Source: Verrucomicrobiales bacterium (GTDB taxonomy: Bacteria; Verrucomicrobiota; Verrucomicrobiia; Verrucomicrobiales; DEV007). From it: a DNA stretch of 32,243 nucleotides. Location of the stretch: positions 1-32,243 of the forward strand of contig JARGOZ010000077.1 in the NCBI GenBank assembly GCA_029213025.1. Reading direction: 5' to 3'. The position numbers and the translations under genes are program-made. The notes beneath the pieces are model-generated. The model did no database searches. It was not told the origin of the DNA and worked only from the letters and a program-made list of their open reading frames with translations. Shown one piece after another: positions 22,845 to 30,871 of this stretch; within the stretch, counting starts at the first letter, position 1; every line of letters starts with the position of its first letter.

Positions 22845-24314
22845 ATGCTTACGACCGCACGGATGAAGCTGTCTGACATACGAAACATTGTAATTGCCCA
22901 GGCTCTGGAGGAATCGGATAGCGGTGGTCGCCTCATTTCCGACGGCGAGAAGCGTCTTGCTGATGCCGCCGCCGGAGCTCCGCTGGCGACCGATTCCGGC
23001 GTTGCAAAACAAAACGCTTTCCTGGCCAAAAGAGCCTCCAGTGTAATCGGGACGGTTGAACCTCGCCTCGAAGGCGACCGCAGTTGGCTGCGGGGAAGTC
23101 CGTTTCGTTCCAAATTCAGCCTGTTTTCGATTATTATCGTCTTTGTGGCCGGTATAGTCGGCTACCTGACTAATGAACTGGGCTCGAACCCGAATATCAA
23201 CATTTTGCAGTTCCCGCTGATCGGAATTCTGGTGTGGAATTTGTTCGTTTACCTCGGCGAGATCCTGGTCTTTTTTCGCAAAGACGGCGAAACATCCGGT
23301 ATTTCCGGTGTGGTTTGCCGGGCTTTGTTCCCGCCTCCGGTGATCATGAAAAAGGAGGAAAACGAATCTTCCCTGGAATTTCGGGCCCGGGCCCTGTTCC
23401 AAAGCCGGTGGCGGCAAATCAATCTGCCGCCTTTATCCGCGAGGGTGAAAGCGACTCTTCATATCACGGCGCTGGTTCTCGCCGCCTCTGCCGTAACCGG
23501 CATGTATGTAAAAGGGATTGCGAAAGAATACAAAGCGAACTGGGAAAGCACGTTTTTTGAAAGCGGAGACCAGCTTGAGCCTTTCCTGAAAGTTGTCCTT
23601 GGGCCTGCCTCGAAAATCACCGGGGACAGGCTTCCCACCGGGGCTGAATTGGATGAGCTGAATATCAAAAACAATCCTACCGGCGAAAATGCCGCGCGCT
23701 GGATTCACTGGTATGCCGTTACGGTCATGCTCTTCGTGCTGATTCCCCGTTTACTGCTCGCTGTGTTGTGGCATTTCCGATCTCTCGCGAAAGACCGGCA
23801 GATTGCGTTTCGCGATATTTCTCCCGCCTACTTTGACAGGGTGCTCGCGCTGGCGACCGGCGACAGTCTTGGCATTGTTATCGTCCCCTATGCCCATCAG
23901 GCCGGGGATAATGTAGTGCAGGGGATCCGTACCTATATGGAAGATATTTTCCGCAGACCGGTTTCGATTCAGTGGAAAGATGTCATTACCTTCGGGGATG
24001 AGGAGGAAGCAGAGGTAGAGATTCCGAAGAATCTGCAGCCGATGTTGCTTTTCAATTTTGCCTCCACACCGGAAAAGGAAACCCACCTGGCTCTCTATAG
24101 AAAACTGGCCGGCGACCTGCCGGAAAATTCCCGCCCTTATCAGGTGATTCTCGATTGCGAAGCCTTCGACCGCAAAGCGGAAAGCTTCAACGATGCGGAG
24201 GAGAGGCGAGCCACACGATTACAGGCCTGGAACAATCTTTTCGCAGCGGAAAATTGCGATATCCATATGATCTCGGATCATGCGATCGCCGTAAAAGATG
24301 AGCAATCTGTGTGA
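22845..24314 (+). CDS. DUF2868-family membrane protein
   Basis: A 489-residue protein resembling DUF2868: an N-terminal helical part (about 1-85), a pair of membrane segments (about 92-112 and 122-142), another membrane helix near 205-225, the family-like stretch NWESTFFESGDQLEPFLKVV (about 232-251), and a fourth segment WIHWYAVTVMLFVLIPRLLLAVLW near 288-311. The C-terminal ~170 residues form a soluble alpha/beta domain. In proteobacteria DUF2868 is usually followed by a DUF3482-type GTPase gene; here the next gene is the convergent cdsA, 7 bp away, so that partner is absent from the window. The role is unknown. Confidence 0.7.
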   Translation: MLTTARMKLSDIRNIVIAQALEESDSGGRLISDGEKRLADAAAGAPLATDSGVAKQNAFLAKRASSVIGTVEPRLEGDRSWLRGSPFRSKFSLFSIIIVFVAGIVGYLTNELGSNPNINILQFPLIGILVWNLFVYLGEILVFFRKDGETSGISGVVCRALFPPPVIMKKEENESSLEFRARALFQSRWRQINLPPLSARVKATLHITALVLAASAVTGMYVKGIAKEYKANWESTFFESGDQLEPFLKVVLGPASKITGDRLPTGAELDELNIKNNPTGENAARWIHWYAVTVMLFVLIPRLLLAVLWHFRSLAKDRQIAFRDISPAYFDRVLALATGDSLGIVIVPYAHQAGDNVVQGIRTYMEDIFRRPVSIQWKDVITFGDEEEAEVEIPKNLQPMLLFNFASTPEKETHLALYRKLAGDLPENSRPYQVILDCEAFDRKAESFNDAEERRATRLQAWNNLFAAENCDIHMISDHAIAVKDEQSV

Positions 24315-24321
24315 GGGTTCT

Positions 24322-25215
24322 CTATCGAAAAAGGAACAGGTAGAGGTATAGCACCGGGGCTGTAAAGAGTAATGAATCGATCAGGTCGAGGATGCCTCCG
24401 ATTCCTGGAAACAGGGCGCCGGAGTCTTTTACTCCCAAAGTTCGCTTGAGTATTGACTCTGCGAGATCGCCCAGAACGGCTGCCAATGCGAGAACCAGTG
24501 ACAGAATCACAACGTGTGTGGATTCGATGATCGGTATTTTGTCGCCGAAGAGCCAAAAGCAGCCAAATCCGGCAACCAGAGAACCGAGGAGGGATCCGCC
24601 GAAGCCCTGCCAGGTTTTACCGGGACTGATGTTCGGCACCATTTTGTGTTTACCAAATAGCGATCCGATTGCATAGGCTCCCATATCGGTGAATTTGGTC
24701 ACCACACAAAGAAAAATGAGATAGAATAGCGGACTTCCGCCGGAATCGCCGGGAGGCAGCAGATAGATCTTGGAAACAAATCCGAACAGGATAATGATAT
24801 AGATATAGCCAAACACGGCCACGAGTATTTCTTCCAGAGACAGAATGCCTTCGAGCGGTTTTCTGATTTGGGTGACGACGATTGTAAACAAGAGGGCGAA
24901 AATGGCAAAGGAATCTGCAAACGCGAGGTAGCCGGGGGAATCGAATTTTAGCGAAATCGCGAATAGAGCTGAAATATAGATAAAGCCGAACAGCAGGGAG
25001 TGTCGGCGAAACCGGCGGTGTCCCACCCGGGGGAGCATGCTGAAGTATTCGAGAAGTCCTCCCAACGAAATCGCCAAAATCAGTATAAAGAAGATCCAGT
25101 CACTCTTCAACGCGAGCGAGAGCCCGACAATGCCCCAAAGAGCAATGGTACTGACCAGGCGTCGTTTGAAAATAACGGCCTTTGATTGAGGAATTCGGGA
25201 ATTGGTAATCTGCAT
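24322..25215 (-). CDS. cdsA: Phosphatidate cytidylyltransferase
   Basis: A 297-residue protein with about eight membrane segments and the CdsA signature near the C-terminus: ESILKRTLGVKDSGALFPGIGGILDLIDS, read as S/E-x-x-K-R-x(4)-K-D-x(4)-P-G-x-G-G-x-x-D-x-x-D. The usual Arg of DRxDS is Leu here (DLIDS). A preceding segment ISPGKTWQGFGGS is also family-typical. CdsA makes CDP-diacylglycerol from phosphatidate and CTP, the branch point of phospholipid synthesis, in the inner membrane. No undecaprenyl-PP synthase (uppS) or dxr gene, its common partners, is adjacent. The ATG at 25215 gives a 25-residue cytoplasmic lead. Confidence 0.9.
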   Translation of the reverse strand: MQITNSRIPQSKAVIFKRRLVSTIALWGIVGLSLALKSDWIFFILILAISLGGLLEYFSMLPRVGHRRFRRHSLLFGFIYISALFAISLKFDSPGYLAFADSFAIFALLFTIVVTQIRKPLEGILSLEEILVAVFGYIYIIILFGFVSKIYLLPPGDSGGSPLFYLIFLCVVTKFTDMGAYAIGSLFGKHKMVPNISPGKTWQGFGGSLLGSLVAGFGCFWLFGDKIPIIESTHVVILSLVLALAAVLGDLAESILKRTLGVKDSGALFPGIGGILDLIDSLLFTAPVLYLYLFLFR

Positions 25216-25542
25216 GCGTTTCAGGCGGCTGAGTTATGGTCACCCCTGCTTTCAGAGGTGTGTCGAAATTTGACCCGCCCTTTTTTCGAGTTCGCAGAGG
25301 AATCAGTCATTGCGGAATATCTTTAATCAATCGAATTGTGTGTGCAACGCATGTCCTGTTGTGCTCGCGGCACATTTTGGCGTAGAGCCAACGGGGCTGG
25401 TAACGGCGGCTGATTGTACCCTGTTGAGTCCCGCATTGTACCCTGTACGAAACCGCGATTCAACAGGGTACGATGGCAATTGATGCGCGTATTTCGGCAA
25501 AGGGAAGATGGCGCAACCGGACATTCTACCCTCTGCTATGGC
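25216..25542. other. Divergent intergenic region with repeat locus 3
   Basis: About 330 bp between the divergent cdsA and Usp starts. It must hold both promoters, but I cannot assign hexamers. Apart from the 22-bp-type repeat (25412-25471) I see nothing coding; a plus-strand frame that opens at a TTG inside the repeat continues into the Usp gene but has no family similarity before 25543. Confidence 0.5.
25412..25471. repeat. 22-bp repeat family, locus 3: two direct copies plus inverted copy (hairpin)
   Basis: GATTGTACCCTGT (25412-25424) and CATTGTACCCTGT (25434-25446) lie 22 bp apart. The 9-nt spacer, read on the minus strand as CGGGACTCA, is nearly identical to the first spacer at locus 1 (CGGGACTTA). 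An inverted copy ACAGGGTAC at 25463-25471 pairs with GTACCCTGT at 25438-25446 around a 16-nt loop. It lies about 75 bp upstream of the Usp start. Confidence 0.85.
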
Positions 25543-26469
25543 ATGGAAGAAACTCAGGATGATGTTGTAGTGATTGGCAATGGCCTGGAAAAAGGCCCGA
25601 TCGTGGTTGCCGTCGATTCCTCCTCTGTCAGTAGTCACGCCCTCGCAGAAGCAGTCCGTATCGCGGCCACGACCGGGGCCGAAGTGTATGCCGTTAACTA
25701 TATATACGATGAGGAAATGGAGACCTTTTGCCGGTGGCTGCCTGGTCAAAAGGATGCACTTATTGCCGGGCGCAAATCACGCCTCGAAAAATGGATCGAC
25801 GAGTTGGATTTCGTTAAGCAAAATATAAAAATTCATGTCAGCACAGGGCATCCATTTTCGGAACTGACGAAGTTGGTTTCGGGTCTTGAGCCGGCTTTGT
25901 TTGTCATCGGGATGAAAGGAATCGGTGAAGAGAATGGAGGTCATTCGGCCGGTTATCTGGCGAAGGCCTGCCTCGGTGACGGGTCAACGGATGTGATGTT
26001 TGTGAGAACGCAGGGTGACGGTCCTTTCCGCAAAATTGTGGTAGGCATAGATTTCTCCCCGAACTCGAGGACTGCATTGAGGAAAGCCGCCTCGCTGGCG
26101 GTGGCGGAGGGATGTCCGCTCTATGTCATTCATATTTTTTCCCCGAACTGGGAGAACTTTGGTAATCCCGGGGATTTCTCGAACGATATAGATGAATATC
26201 TGGCCGGTCTGGTCGATACCTTTGATCAATGGATCGAGGAGGATCTGTCAGATCTAAAAGGTTTGGATGCCAGTTTCACGATCCGGAAGACGCTCGATCC
26301 ACATGCAGGCATTACTTCGTATGCGACAGAGATTGGCGCTGATTTGATAGTCATCGGCCTTGTGGGGCGGGGGCATCAATTTTACCGGTATGCTGGATCG
26401 ACTGCACAGAAAGTTCTCGAAGGATCGGATTGTTCGGTTCTCGCAGTGAAAGCCGGGTTTTCATCCTGA
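25543..26469 (+). CDS. Tandem-domain universal stress protein
   Basis: From ATG 25543 the protein has 308 residues in two Usp domains (about 15-150 and 160-305). The second ends with GLVGRGHQFYRYAGS, an exact G-2x-G-9x-G-S nucleotide-binding motif, and begins with the usual VVGIDFSPNSRTALRKA. The first keeps the fold (VVAVDSSSVSSHALAEA) but has a changed loop (GMKGIGEENGGHSAG) that may not bind ATP. Usp proteins bind ATP and help cells survive starvation, oxygen limitation or oxidative stress. A more upstream TTG start (25414) lies in the repeat and is rejected. thioredoxin 2 follows 34 bp downstream. Confidence 0.88.
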   Translation: MEETQDDVVVIGNGLEKGPIVVAVDSSSVSSHALAEAVRIAATTGAEVYAVNYIYDEEMETFCRWLPGQKDALIAGRKSRLEKWIDELDFVKQNIKIHVSTGHPFSELTKLVSGLEPALFVIGMKGIGEENGGHSAGYLAKACLGDGSTDVMFVRTQGDGPFRKIVVGIDFSPNSRTALRKAASLAVAEGCPLYVIHIFSPNWENFGNPGDFSNDIDEYLAGLVDTFDQWIEEDLSDLKGLDASFTIRKTLDPHAGITSYATEIGADLIVIGLVGRGHQFYRYAGSTAQKVLEGSDCSVLAVKAGFSS

Positions 26470-26503
26470 AAGAAGTTTTTCGCTATCGTGCTACTGTAAA
26501 ATT

Positions 26504-26965
26504 ATGAGTGAGACATTGAACTGTGATGACAAGGGGGTGATTCTATCTTGTTTGGAGTGCGGCACGGATAACCGGATCGGCTTTTCGAAACTTGATGCGG
26601 AAGGCCGTTGTGGATCCTGCAAAGCGGCATTGCCAAAAATTTCACTGCCGTTCGATATGGGAACCTCGGCTGCCTTTGCGAATTTGGTAAAACAAAGTCC
26701 GCTGCCTGTAGTTGTCGATTTCTGGGCGCCTTGGTGCGGGCCGTGCCAAATGATGGGACCGGAGTTCAGCAAAGGGGCACAGATGACATCCGGTCAGGCC
26801 GTGTTTGTGAAAGTAAATACAGAAGCGCTTCAGGATGTCGCCGGCCAATTCCGTATCAGCGGAATTCCCGCTTTTGCTATTCTCAAAGATGGTCAGGAGG
26901 TGGCGCGGGCTACCGGGGCGAGGATGGCTGCCCAGTTGGTAGATTGGCTGAGGCAGAATATTTGA
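26504..26965 (+). CDS. trxC: Thioredoxin 2 (zinc-containing thioredoxin)
   Basis: A 153-residue cytoplasmic protein. Its N-terminus has the TrxC zinc site, C16-x2-C19 and C36-x2-C39, and the thioredoxin fold carries the active site WCGPC at residues 77-81 with the cis-Pro segment GIPAF. It reduces protein disulfides; in E. coli TrxC is induced by oxidative stress through OxyR and its zinc domain is redox sensitive. There is an additional Cys at residue 7. It sits between the Usp gene and phosphofructokinase on the same strand, consistent with a stress-response operon. Confidence 0.93.
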   Translation: MSETLNCDDKGVILSCLECGTDNRIGFSKLDAEGRCGSCKAALPKISLPFDMGTSAAFANLVKQSPLPVVVDFWAPWCGPCQMMGPEFSKGAQMTSGQAVFVKVNTEALQDVAGQFRISGIPAFAILKDGQEVARATGARMAAQLVDWLRQNI

Positions 26966-27041
26966 GATGAATTCGACCGGGAAGAAATGAATTGCGGGTG
27001 AAGGGAAATACCCGGTCCACCCTTGTTTCTCAACCAATGCG

Positions 27042-28025
27042 ATGATCAACAATACTACAGTGAAACGTGTGGCTATCCTCTGTTCGGGAGGTGATTGTGC
27101 AGGTATGAATCCCGCCGTAAAACAGTTCACTGAATACGCTACGGCACGCGGGTTGGAACCATATGGAATCAATATGGGGCTGGCGGGTCTTTTCCGGGGA
27201 GACATTACCCCCCTTGGGTATCACGATGTATCCGGAATCGTCTATCGGGGTGGCACAATTCTGGGCAGTTCCCGTTTTCCTGAATTTCACGACCCGGAGA
27301 TTAGAAAGGTTGCTGCTGAACAATTGCGGCGTCACCAAATCGACAGTTTGGTAGTGTTGGGCGGAAATGGATCCTTTCTTGCACTGGAATGTCTTCGACG
27401 GGAATGTGGAGTATCCGTTGTCGGATTACCTGCGACGATTGATAACGATGTCTACGGCAGCGAAATGGCGCTGGGGGTTGATACCTCGCTAAATGTGATC
27501 AGACACTGCCTCGACAGCATCAGAGACACCGCGTCTTCATTTCACCGGGCGTTTGTAGTGGAAACGATGGGTAGAGATTGTGGTTATCTGGCTATTATCA
27601 CGGCATTAACTTCCGGTGCCGAAGTTTGCCTGGTTCCCGAAGTGGAATTTGATATTACGGCTATTGAAAACCGGCTTCGGGGAGAGATCGAAAACGGCAG
27701 AACTTATCTCACTGCGATCGTTTCTGAAGCTGTGGACGGCGGCGCACAGATGCTCACGGAAGTCATCGAATCCCGTTTGAAAATGGCGTGTCGTACCACC
27801 GTTCTGGGCCATGTGCAGAGGGGCGGGTCGCCCACTGTCGCCGATCGTCTGAACGCCTTTGAAATGATCACAATCGCTGTGGATGAATTATTGGCTGGAC
27901 GGGAGTCGTTTGCTGTTCTTTCGCAGTCGGGCAGGTGGGTTCCTGTGCAACTCATTGATATCGTTGCCCGGGTTATAAGCATTCCTCCGAATCTGCTTAG
28001 TATGGCTCACAGGCTGGCCAATTAG
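27042..28025 (+). CDS. 6-phosphofructokinase (PfkA family) with GGNGS motif
   Basis: A 327-residue protein of PfkA length. It has SGGDCAGMN (11-23 region, nucleotide site), RGGTILGSSRFPEF (sugar-phosphate region), TIDND with the catalytic Asp134, SSFHRAFVVETMGR (Arg contacting fructose 6-phosphate) and VLGHVQRGGSPTVADR. The Mg-ATP loop is GGNGS (107-111), not GGDGS: Asn109 replaces the Mg-binding Asp103 of E. coli PfkA, while Gly110 is the ATP-type rather than PPi-type residue. It should phosphorylate fructose 6-phosphate, though the Asn could alter metal or donor use. It lies 76 bp after trxC and its last 4 bp overlap the convergent PNPOx-like gene. Confidence 0.85.
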   Translation: MINNTTVKRVAILCSGGDCAGMNPAVKQFTEYATARGLEPYGINMGLAGLFRGDITPLGYHDVSGIVYRGGTILGSSRFPEFHDPEIRKVAAEQLRRHQIDSLVVLGGNGSFLALECLRRECGVSVVGLPATIDNDVYGSEMALGVDTSLNVIRHCLDSIRDTASSFHRAFVVETMGRDCGYLAIITALTSGAEVCLVPEVEFDITAIENRLRGEIENGRTYLTAIVSEAVDGGAQMLTEVIESRLKMACRTTVLGHVQRGGSPTVADRLNAFEMITIAVDELLAGRESFAVLSQSGRWVPVQLIDIVARVISIPPNLLSMAHRLAN

Positions 28026-28486
28026 TCGGCAGGCTGCAAAATCGTTGCGACATCCAGTTCAACAGATCTGGATTCGGTTGGTATGGAAAGGACTGCTTTT
28101 TCTATCGATGTGCATATCGTGATAAATCCCGGCGGCGAATTATAGCCTTCCAAAAAATAGGCACGGCTTTTATCAGGAAGCAGATTCCAGTGCTGCTTCA
28201 TGATTTTTGGATCGTGGTTGAGCTTCGCTTTGCCGGTAAAATAAATCAGATATGTGAAATCCGATGATGTGAACAGCCATTCAACATGGTGGTTTTTGGC
28301 GATGTTTTTCACCTTTAAACTGTCCGGCGAGGACAATGTTATAATCTCATTTCCGTTGTGAAATGCGAAAGTAGCCATCCACGTGGCATGCGGTTGACCA
28401 TGCGCTCCGGCCGTGGTTAAGAGCGCGATCTTATCACCGATCACTTCTTTATTCAGAACTTTGCGAGCTGTTTCGCTATCATCCAT
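28022..28486 (-). CDS. Pyridoxamine 5'-phosphate oxidase-fold (general stress type) protein
   Basis: A 154-residue split-barrel protein. The N-terminal part (IALLTTAGAHGQPHATWMATFAF) and the NIAKNHHVEWLF and YLIYFTGKAKL segments match the PNPOx-like flavin-binding family of general stress proteins rather than true PdxH. Such proteins bind FMN or F420 and often have unknown substrates. It overlaps the phosphofructokinase stop by 4 bp (convergent) and follows the broken host-attachment gene by 17 bp on the same strand, so both were probably transcribed together. Confidence 0.75.
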   Translation of the reverse strand: MDDSETARKVLNKEVIGDKIALLTTAGAHGQPHATWMATFAFHNGNEIITLSSPDSLKVKNIAKNHHVEWLFTSSDFTYLIYFTGKAKLNHDPKIMKQHWNLLPDKSRAYFLEGYNSPPGFITICTSIEKAVLSIPTESRSVELDVATILQPAD

Positions 28487-28503
28487 AATAATTTTTGACG
28501 AGC

Positions 28504-28971
28504 CTACAATGAATTAATCCTCTTCTTCATTTCTTCTATATCGAAACCTGTCCAGTCGCCACTTTCGGTACTCAGCAGGTTTTCTTTCACTTCCGCATCA
28601 AGAAAATGATCGAGTGCATTCAACAGGGGAGCAGGAGCTACCAGTCTCCATGGGATGTTCTCATGGCTATGGACAATACCGTTGATTGTTTCGGCAATTT
28701 TCTGTTGTTGTCTTTTTTCCTGCTCCCGGACCAACTCATGCCTTTATCCCGATGCGTATCCCTGGGGACGGTCTATGGCGTTACCTTTCTCAAAGCGACC
28801 ATCCCGGTCGGAAGGTGATGAGTTTCCCGCATCAGGCGTTCTGATATGTTCTTCCAGCTCCAATTCGTGGAAACGGCCCGGATTTTCTGAAACGACTACA
28901 TCGTCTGATTCTTTGAAAAACGCTCTTATCCTTCGATTGTTTGAGATGATATAAAGAGTGTCAAAGTTCAT
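28504..28971 (-). pseudogene. Host-attachment-family protein gene interrupted by an in-frame TAA
   Basis: Two short reading frames (28971-28744 and the one ending at 28504) lie in the same frame, separated only by a TAA at 28744-28746. Read through, they give one protein of about 155 residues. Its start (MNFDTLYIISNNRRIRAFF), middle (SPSDRDGRFEKG, then RHELVREQEKRQQQKIAETI) and end (WRLVAPAPLLNALDHFL, then GDWTGFDIEEMKKRI) match the whole length of the 'protein required for attachment to host cells' family in order. A single nonsense mutation therefore seems to have cut the gene, unless the stop is a sequencing error or the downstream half restarts at the TTG at 28734. Role of the family is unclear. 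Confidence 0.7.
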
Positions 28972-29127
28972 GTCTGTGGGTTCTACTATCTTCAGTTTTC
29001 ACTGCAAAGATTCGGATTGCTGCCCGTGGATTGGCTTAATTCGAGCGCCATTTGAATAGACAACTTTCGCGTTTCAATGAGCAATTTAAGAAGAGTCACT
29101 GGAGATTGCGGGGATAAGTTGTCATTG

Positions 29128-29970
29128 ATGAAAGATACCATTAAGCGAATCCTTGTTCCGATCGACCCCACGATTTACGCTCAGGCTGCCACCGAAAGCG
29201 CCTGTCACATCGCCCGCCTTCATGGTTCGCAGGTTTCGGGAGTGGCCGTTTTGGACTCGAAGGAAATCCGGTCCAGTCTTGTCCCGGCGGTTGGCCCCTA
29301 CTATCCGGGCGTGATGGAAACCGTGATAAAGAAAAAAAATCACGCTGAGCAAATTCTGAAGGATTGTTTGCAGAGGTTTGAGGAAACTTGTGAGAAGATG
29401 AGGGTGGCTCATCTCGAAACGGAATACGAAGGCATTCCGGCGCAAAAGCTTCTGGAGTCAGCGATTTTTCACGATTTGATAGTGGTGGGAGTGAAGACCT
29501 CGTTTCACTTTGAAACCCGGAAGGAATCGATCGAAGGTTTTGACTGCCTGTTGGATCGAACCATCATACCGATATTAGCTGTTCCTGCGAAAGGCTTTGA
29601 AAAACCAGAGTCGGTCCTTGTCACTTTTGATGGCAGTCTTGGCTCCGCTCAGGCACTTCACGATTTTGCGACCTTTGTTCAGCCCTACGATTGCAAAATC
29701 AAAATAGTGGTTGCCGGGAAGAAGCAGGAGGAAGCGGATTTTCTTTTGAAAAATGCTTCTGCCTTCCTTCGATCCCATGGGATACGGAATCTGGAAACCG
29801 AAGCGGTGAACGGTGAAATCTACGATGTAGTCGATCAGGAATTAGCTGGCGTAGTTAACCTGATTGTGGCGGGTATCCACTCCAAAAAGTTTTTCAAAGA
29901 CCAGTTTGTCGGCAGTTTTACTAAAAGTATGTTTGAGCGCGGCGATACAGCTCTTTTTCTTTCTCACTAA
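29128..29970 (+). CDS. Tandem-domain universal stress protein
   Basis: From ATG 29128 (MKDTIKRILVPIDPT) this 280-residue protein has two Usp-like domains (about 5-155 and 163-280). The first has the classic ILVPID start and VVGVKTSFHF loop; the second ends with GIHSKKFFKDQFVGS, in which the second Gly of the G-2x-G-9x-G-S ATP motif is Ser. ATP binding may be weak. It differs strongly from the other tandem Usp near 26 kb, so it is not a recent duplicate. An ATG at 29077 would add 17 residues without family similarity. It is divergent from the broken host-attachment gene. Confidence 0.85.
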   Translation: MKDTIKRILVPIDPTIYAQAATESACHIARLHGSQVSGVAVLDSKEIRSSLVPAVGPYYPGVMETVIKKKNHAEQILKDCLQRFEETCEKMRVAHLETEYEGIPAQKLLESAIFHDLIVVGVKTSFHFETRKESIEGFDCLLDRTIIPILAVPAKGFEKPESVLVTFDGSLGSAQALHDFATFVQPYDCKIKIVVAGKKQEEADFLLKNASAFLRSHGIRNLETEAVNGEIYDVVDQELAGVVNLIVAGIHSKKFFKDQFVGSFTKSMFERGDTALFLSH

Positions 29971-30002
29971 ACAATAGGAAAATTGCTCAGGTGGAGTTTG
30001 GT

Positions 30003-30866
30003 CTACCTGTTTTTGCCCCATTCCTGATCGAACATCTCCGCTTTACGGCATAGTTGGCGTAGATATTTTCTGGATCTTCTCGCACCGTCCATAATCTCAT
30101 CCGGGGTTCCGTTGCCATTCAGTTCGAGGATGATTGTTCCCTGAAACCGGTAGTGTCGAAGTTGATGGATCAGGGCCTGCCAATCGATATCGCCATCGCC
30201 GGGGGGGAGGTGGTCGTCCCGGTCGCCCCGATTGTCATTGGCGTGGATCATTTTCAAATGCCCGGAAAGTTTGTGAACTACGGTATGGAGATCTCCGGAT
30301 AAGTAGGCATGACCTGTGTCGAGGCAGGTCCCCAGCATAGTATTATTGATCGAACCGAGCAAAAAAAGCATGTCGCAGATATGGCCGAACATCAGGTGGG
30401 GTAACATATTTTCGAGAAGGAGGTAGATGCCCAGTTCACGGCACCTTTCAGCGACCTGATTAAGCGAGTCGGCAGCGTTGTGGGACCGGTCGTACCATTC
30501 TGACGATACCGGTCGTCCTTCTTTCTCCGGACCGGGGTGAACGACAATTTGCCTGGCACCGAGAGTTGCTGCGGCTTCGCACGCTACCATCATCTCCCGA
30601 ATCGAGTGTTTGCGGACTTCTCTGTCGAGCGAAGCTATATCGATATTGTCGGCGAAAGGCGCGTGCAGGGAGAACGGTTCAATTCCCATCCTGTCGACAG
30701 CATTAGCGGCTTCAGCGACCTGTTTCAGGTTGTGACAATCAAGATGTTCAGGATACGAGCACACTTCGATTAAGGTGAACCCGCCATCCCGAATGTATCG
30801 CAGGGATTCCTCGAATGGCGTTTTGTAAAAGCACCCTGTGGATATTCCGTATGGCCAGTCTGTCAT
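30003..30866 (-). CDS. Sugar phosphate isomerase/epimerase-like TIM barrel
   Basis: From ATG 30866 (MTDWPYGISTGCFYK) the protein has 287 residues with the AP-endonuclease-2/xylose-isomerase-like barrel layout. Likely metal ligands are Glu in LLLENML, Asp and His in CLDTGHAYL, His in MIHANDN, and Glu in IILELNG near the C-terminus. The ANDNRGDRDDHLPPGDGDIDW segment is typical of sugar phosphate isomerase/epimerases and inosose-type enzymes. The substrate cannot be told. A longer frame from 30968 would overlap the upstream gene; the ATG at 30866 lies 5 bp after that gene's stop and fits the family start, so the two genes form an operon. Confidence 0.82.
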   Translation of the reverse strand: MTDWPYGISTGCFYKTPFEESLRYIRDGGFTLIEVCSYPEHLDCHNLKQVAEAANAVDRMGIEPFSLHAPFADNIDIASLDREVRKHSIREMMVACEAAATLGARQIVVHPGPEKEGRPVSSEWYDRSHNAADSLNQVAERCRELGIYLLLENMLPHLMFGHICDMLFLLGSINNTMLGTCLDTGHAYLSGDLHTVVHKLSGHLKMIHANDNRGDRDDHLPPGDGDIDWQALIHQLRHYRFQGTIILELNGNGTPDEIMDGARRSRKYLRQLCRKAEMFDQEWGKNR

Positions 30867-30871
30867 AAAAT

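Noticed and set aside
22647..23417. 5' extension of the release-factor-like frame (about 257 codons)
   Set aside because: The extension is antisense to the DUF2868 gene, resembles no release-factor domain, and a good ATG exists at 22646 directly before the GGQ domain.
25414..25542. N-terminal extension of the Usp gene from a TTG
   Set aside because: The TTG lies inside the dispersed repeat and the extra 43 residues have no Usp similarity; the ATG at 25543 fits the family.
25543..25563. Identical first six residues (MEETQD) in the Usp and the hybrid kinase
   Set aside because: The match ends at once, the proteins are unrelated after it and the flanking DNA is not alike, so I treat it as chance.
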